From positions 1 to 15,536 of the forward strand of contig DCGI01000068.1 in NCBI GenBank assembly GCA_002315475.1: a stretch of DNA of 15,536 bases. The letters are read 5' to 3'. The position numbers and the translations under genes are program-made. This DNA is from Christensenella sp. UBA1782. GTDB lineage: Bacteria; Bacillota; Clostridia; Christensenellales; DTU072. Below the pieces are notes generated by a model that had not been told where the DNA came from, did not search any database, and was given only the letters and a program-made list of their open reading frames with translations. Numbering within the stretch: the stretch's first letter is position 1; each line of letters begins with the position of its first letter. Positions 14,369-15,536 of the stretch are shown here, one piece after another.

Positions 14369-15117
14369 TTTTTATCCCACCTGATTACGAGTTTTTTGAT
14401 AAGAACAACGAGTATTTCCAAGAGATAGCCGAGTACGACGGCGACAAGCGTCCAAGCCAATAAAAAGGAAATTTCAAAGGATGCGTAAGCTGTTTGTATT
14501 TTTCCTCCGATACTGTCGGATAATACGGTCAGTATTTCGGCCGCAACGATTACTTTTAAGGTCAAAGAAACGGTGGAGCGACAACAGTCGAATATCGCAT
14601 TTGCCGTTTGCGGCAGATAAATGCCGACGAATTGTTTGTAAAGCGGTACTTTATAGACTTTTGCCATTTCCGTTAAATCTTTATCGACCGCCTCGACGGC
14701 GGTACGAATACCGGAATACAAAACGGGAAAAGCAATCAAGAATCCCACCGCTACGGCAAGAATCTCGGATGTGGTAAAGGCGTAAAGTATTAAGATGACG
14801 GCAACCGTCGGTGCCGACCGTAAAACGGAAACAATCGGCAATAAAAATCTATGTAGAGGTTTACAAAAAGCCAATACAAAGGCGCAAAGAAAGGAAATAC
14901 CGAAACAAAGCAGAGTTCTTGCCAGACTTTTTCCGACGCTCACCCAAAAGGACGGTTCCCGAAAGAGCAGGAAGAATTTTTTCAGTACTTCGGTCGGTTG
15001 CGGTAAAATCAAAGGATTGTTTTTTCCGTAAGCCGCTATCGCCCATACGAGGAAAACGAACAGGACGGCAAAAACGGGAAAAAGGATCGTTTTAAGAAGT
15101 TCTTTTTTAGATTTCAT
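14359..15117 (-). CDS. ABC importer permease, SsuC/TauC type
   Basis: A membrane permease of 252 aa with about six helices, the first at about 11-31. The EAA-type loop that contacts the ATPase is seen as EMAKVYKVPLYKQFVGIYLP at about 159-178. The N-terminal PLILPQPTEVLKKF stretch is common in the SsuC/TauC/NrtB group. The ATG follows the binding-protein stop after 2 nt with no Shine-Dalgarno, so it depends on coupling. Confidence 0.93.
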   Translation of the reverse strand: MKSKKELLKTILFPVFAVLFVFLVWAIAAYGKNNPLILPQPTEVLKKFFLLFREPSFWVSVGKSLARTLLCFGISFLCAFVLAFCKPLHRFLLPIVSVLRSAPTVAVILILYAFTTSEILAVAVGFLIAFPVLYSGIRTAVEAVDKDLTEMAKVYKVPLYKQFVGIYLPQTANAIFDCCRSTVSLTLKVIVAAEILTVLSDSIGGKIQTAYASFEISFLLAWTLVAVVLGYLLEILVVLIKKLVIRWDKKWN

Positions 15118-15119
15118 GG

Positions 15120-15536
15120 TTAAAACAGTTTTGCTTTTTCGCTATCCCAATCGATGACGTTCCCTTGCGAATCCTTCGGAAAGACATTTTTTAAGAAAGA
15201 AACGATTTGATTCTTCGTTTCTTCCGTCAACATACTTCCGTCCGTTTCGCATCGAGGAACGGACGGGGCGGGGAAAGAAGCAATTTCGTAGAGATTTTCT
15301 CGAGCAAAATCGTTTACTTCATCGGGATGAGCGGTAATCCAGTTTTTATTCTCTTCTAAACAGGCAAACAGTTCGGTCATAAACCTTTGGTCGTTCGATA
15401 ACGAGGTTTTCACAAATAAACCCGCTTGCGGATAGGTACTTTCTCCCGAGCAAAGGGCGTATTCGTTTTGTAGGTTTACTTCGGAGGAAAAACCGAATTT
15501 CGTTTGAAAAACGGTGGCGGCAGGCTCCCCTACGAC
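15120..15536 (-). CDS. ABC importer substrate-binding protein (NMT1/THI5-like), N terminus missing
   Basis: The C-terminal 138 residues of a binding protein that enters from the window edge. The frame is open from 15536 to the TAA at 15120-15122; a GTG at 15413 is internal, not the start. The visible part begins VVGEPAAT, like the EP-x-A/V segment of NMT1/THI5-like and SsuA/TauA-like binding proteins, and continues with QAGLFVKTSL and a helical C terminus. The signal peptide and most ligand residues are outside the window, so the substrate cannot be inferred; thiamine precursors, sulfonates and others are all possible. Confidence 0.85.
   Translation of the reverse strand, partial: VVGEPAATVFQTKFGFSSEVNLQNEYALCSGESTYPQAGLFVKTSLSNDQRFMTELFACLEENKNWITAHPDEVNDFARENLYEIASFPAPSVPRCETDGSMLTEETKNQIVSFLKNVFPKDSQGNVIDWDSEKAKLF

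Noticed and set aside
1..15536. CRISPR array, insertion sequence, prophage or integron
   Set aside because: No spaced direct repeats, transposase, integrase or attachment duplication was seen; gene content is ordinary core chromosome throughout.

Overview
The window looks like a chromosomal housekeeping segment from a member of the Clostridia (Firmicutes/Bacillota), possibly an uncultured gut lineage. Evidence: a six-cysteine SCIFF peptide next to its radical SAM maturase, a pairing typical of Clostridia; a TIGR04086-like membrane protein beside yajC; strong AGGAGG-type ribosome binding sites; and sigma-A promoters with TTGACA/TATAAT-type boxes 17 bp apart. Species cannot be named from this sequence. 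Every gene except one lies on the minus strand, so transcription runs from high to low coordinates.

From the high end: (1) 13685-15536, a three-gene ABC importer (substrate-binding protein cut by the window edge, SsuC/TauC-like permease, ATPase), substrate unknown. (2) 9429-13592, the ruvA-ruvB-queA-tgt-yajC run from a strong promoter just upstream of ruvA: Holliday-junction branch migration, queuosine tRNA modification, and a translocon accessory protein. (3) 8989-9372, a lone plus-strand four-helix membrane protein, convergent with yajC across a shared bidirectional terminator and divergent from scfA. (4) 7324-8859, the RiPP cassette scfA-scfB (56-aa six-Cys precursor and radical SAM/SPASM maturase). 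(5) 4845-7234, secD-secF from their own consensus promoter, ending in a strong terminator. (6) 340-4768, recJ followed by the bifunctional (p)ppGpp enzyme rel. (7) 1-254, a tRNA operon Pro(UGG), a CAU tRNA most like tRNA-Ile2, and Asp(GUC, cut by the edge), from its own near-consensus promoter.

I see no mobile element, CRISPR array or sign of recent transfer, and no gene-free stretch over 300 bp apart from the tRNA block. The points most worth checking are: a SecF whose conserved transmembrane Asp of the proton-relay motif is Asn; a recJ start codon placed directly after the U-tract of the secF terminator with no Shine-Dalgarno; a ruvA TTG start proven by a promoter overlapping the apparent ATG; a SCIFF peptide with an unusually long charged C-terminal tail; and a CAU tRNA carrying the identity marks of tRNA-Ile2. 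The ranthipeptide (SCIFF) cassette is the closest thing to an exotic system here; it belongs to a known family.
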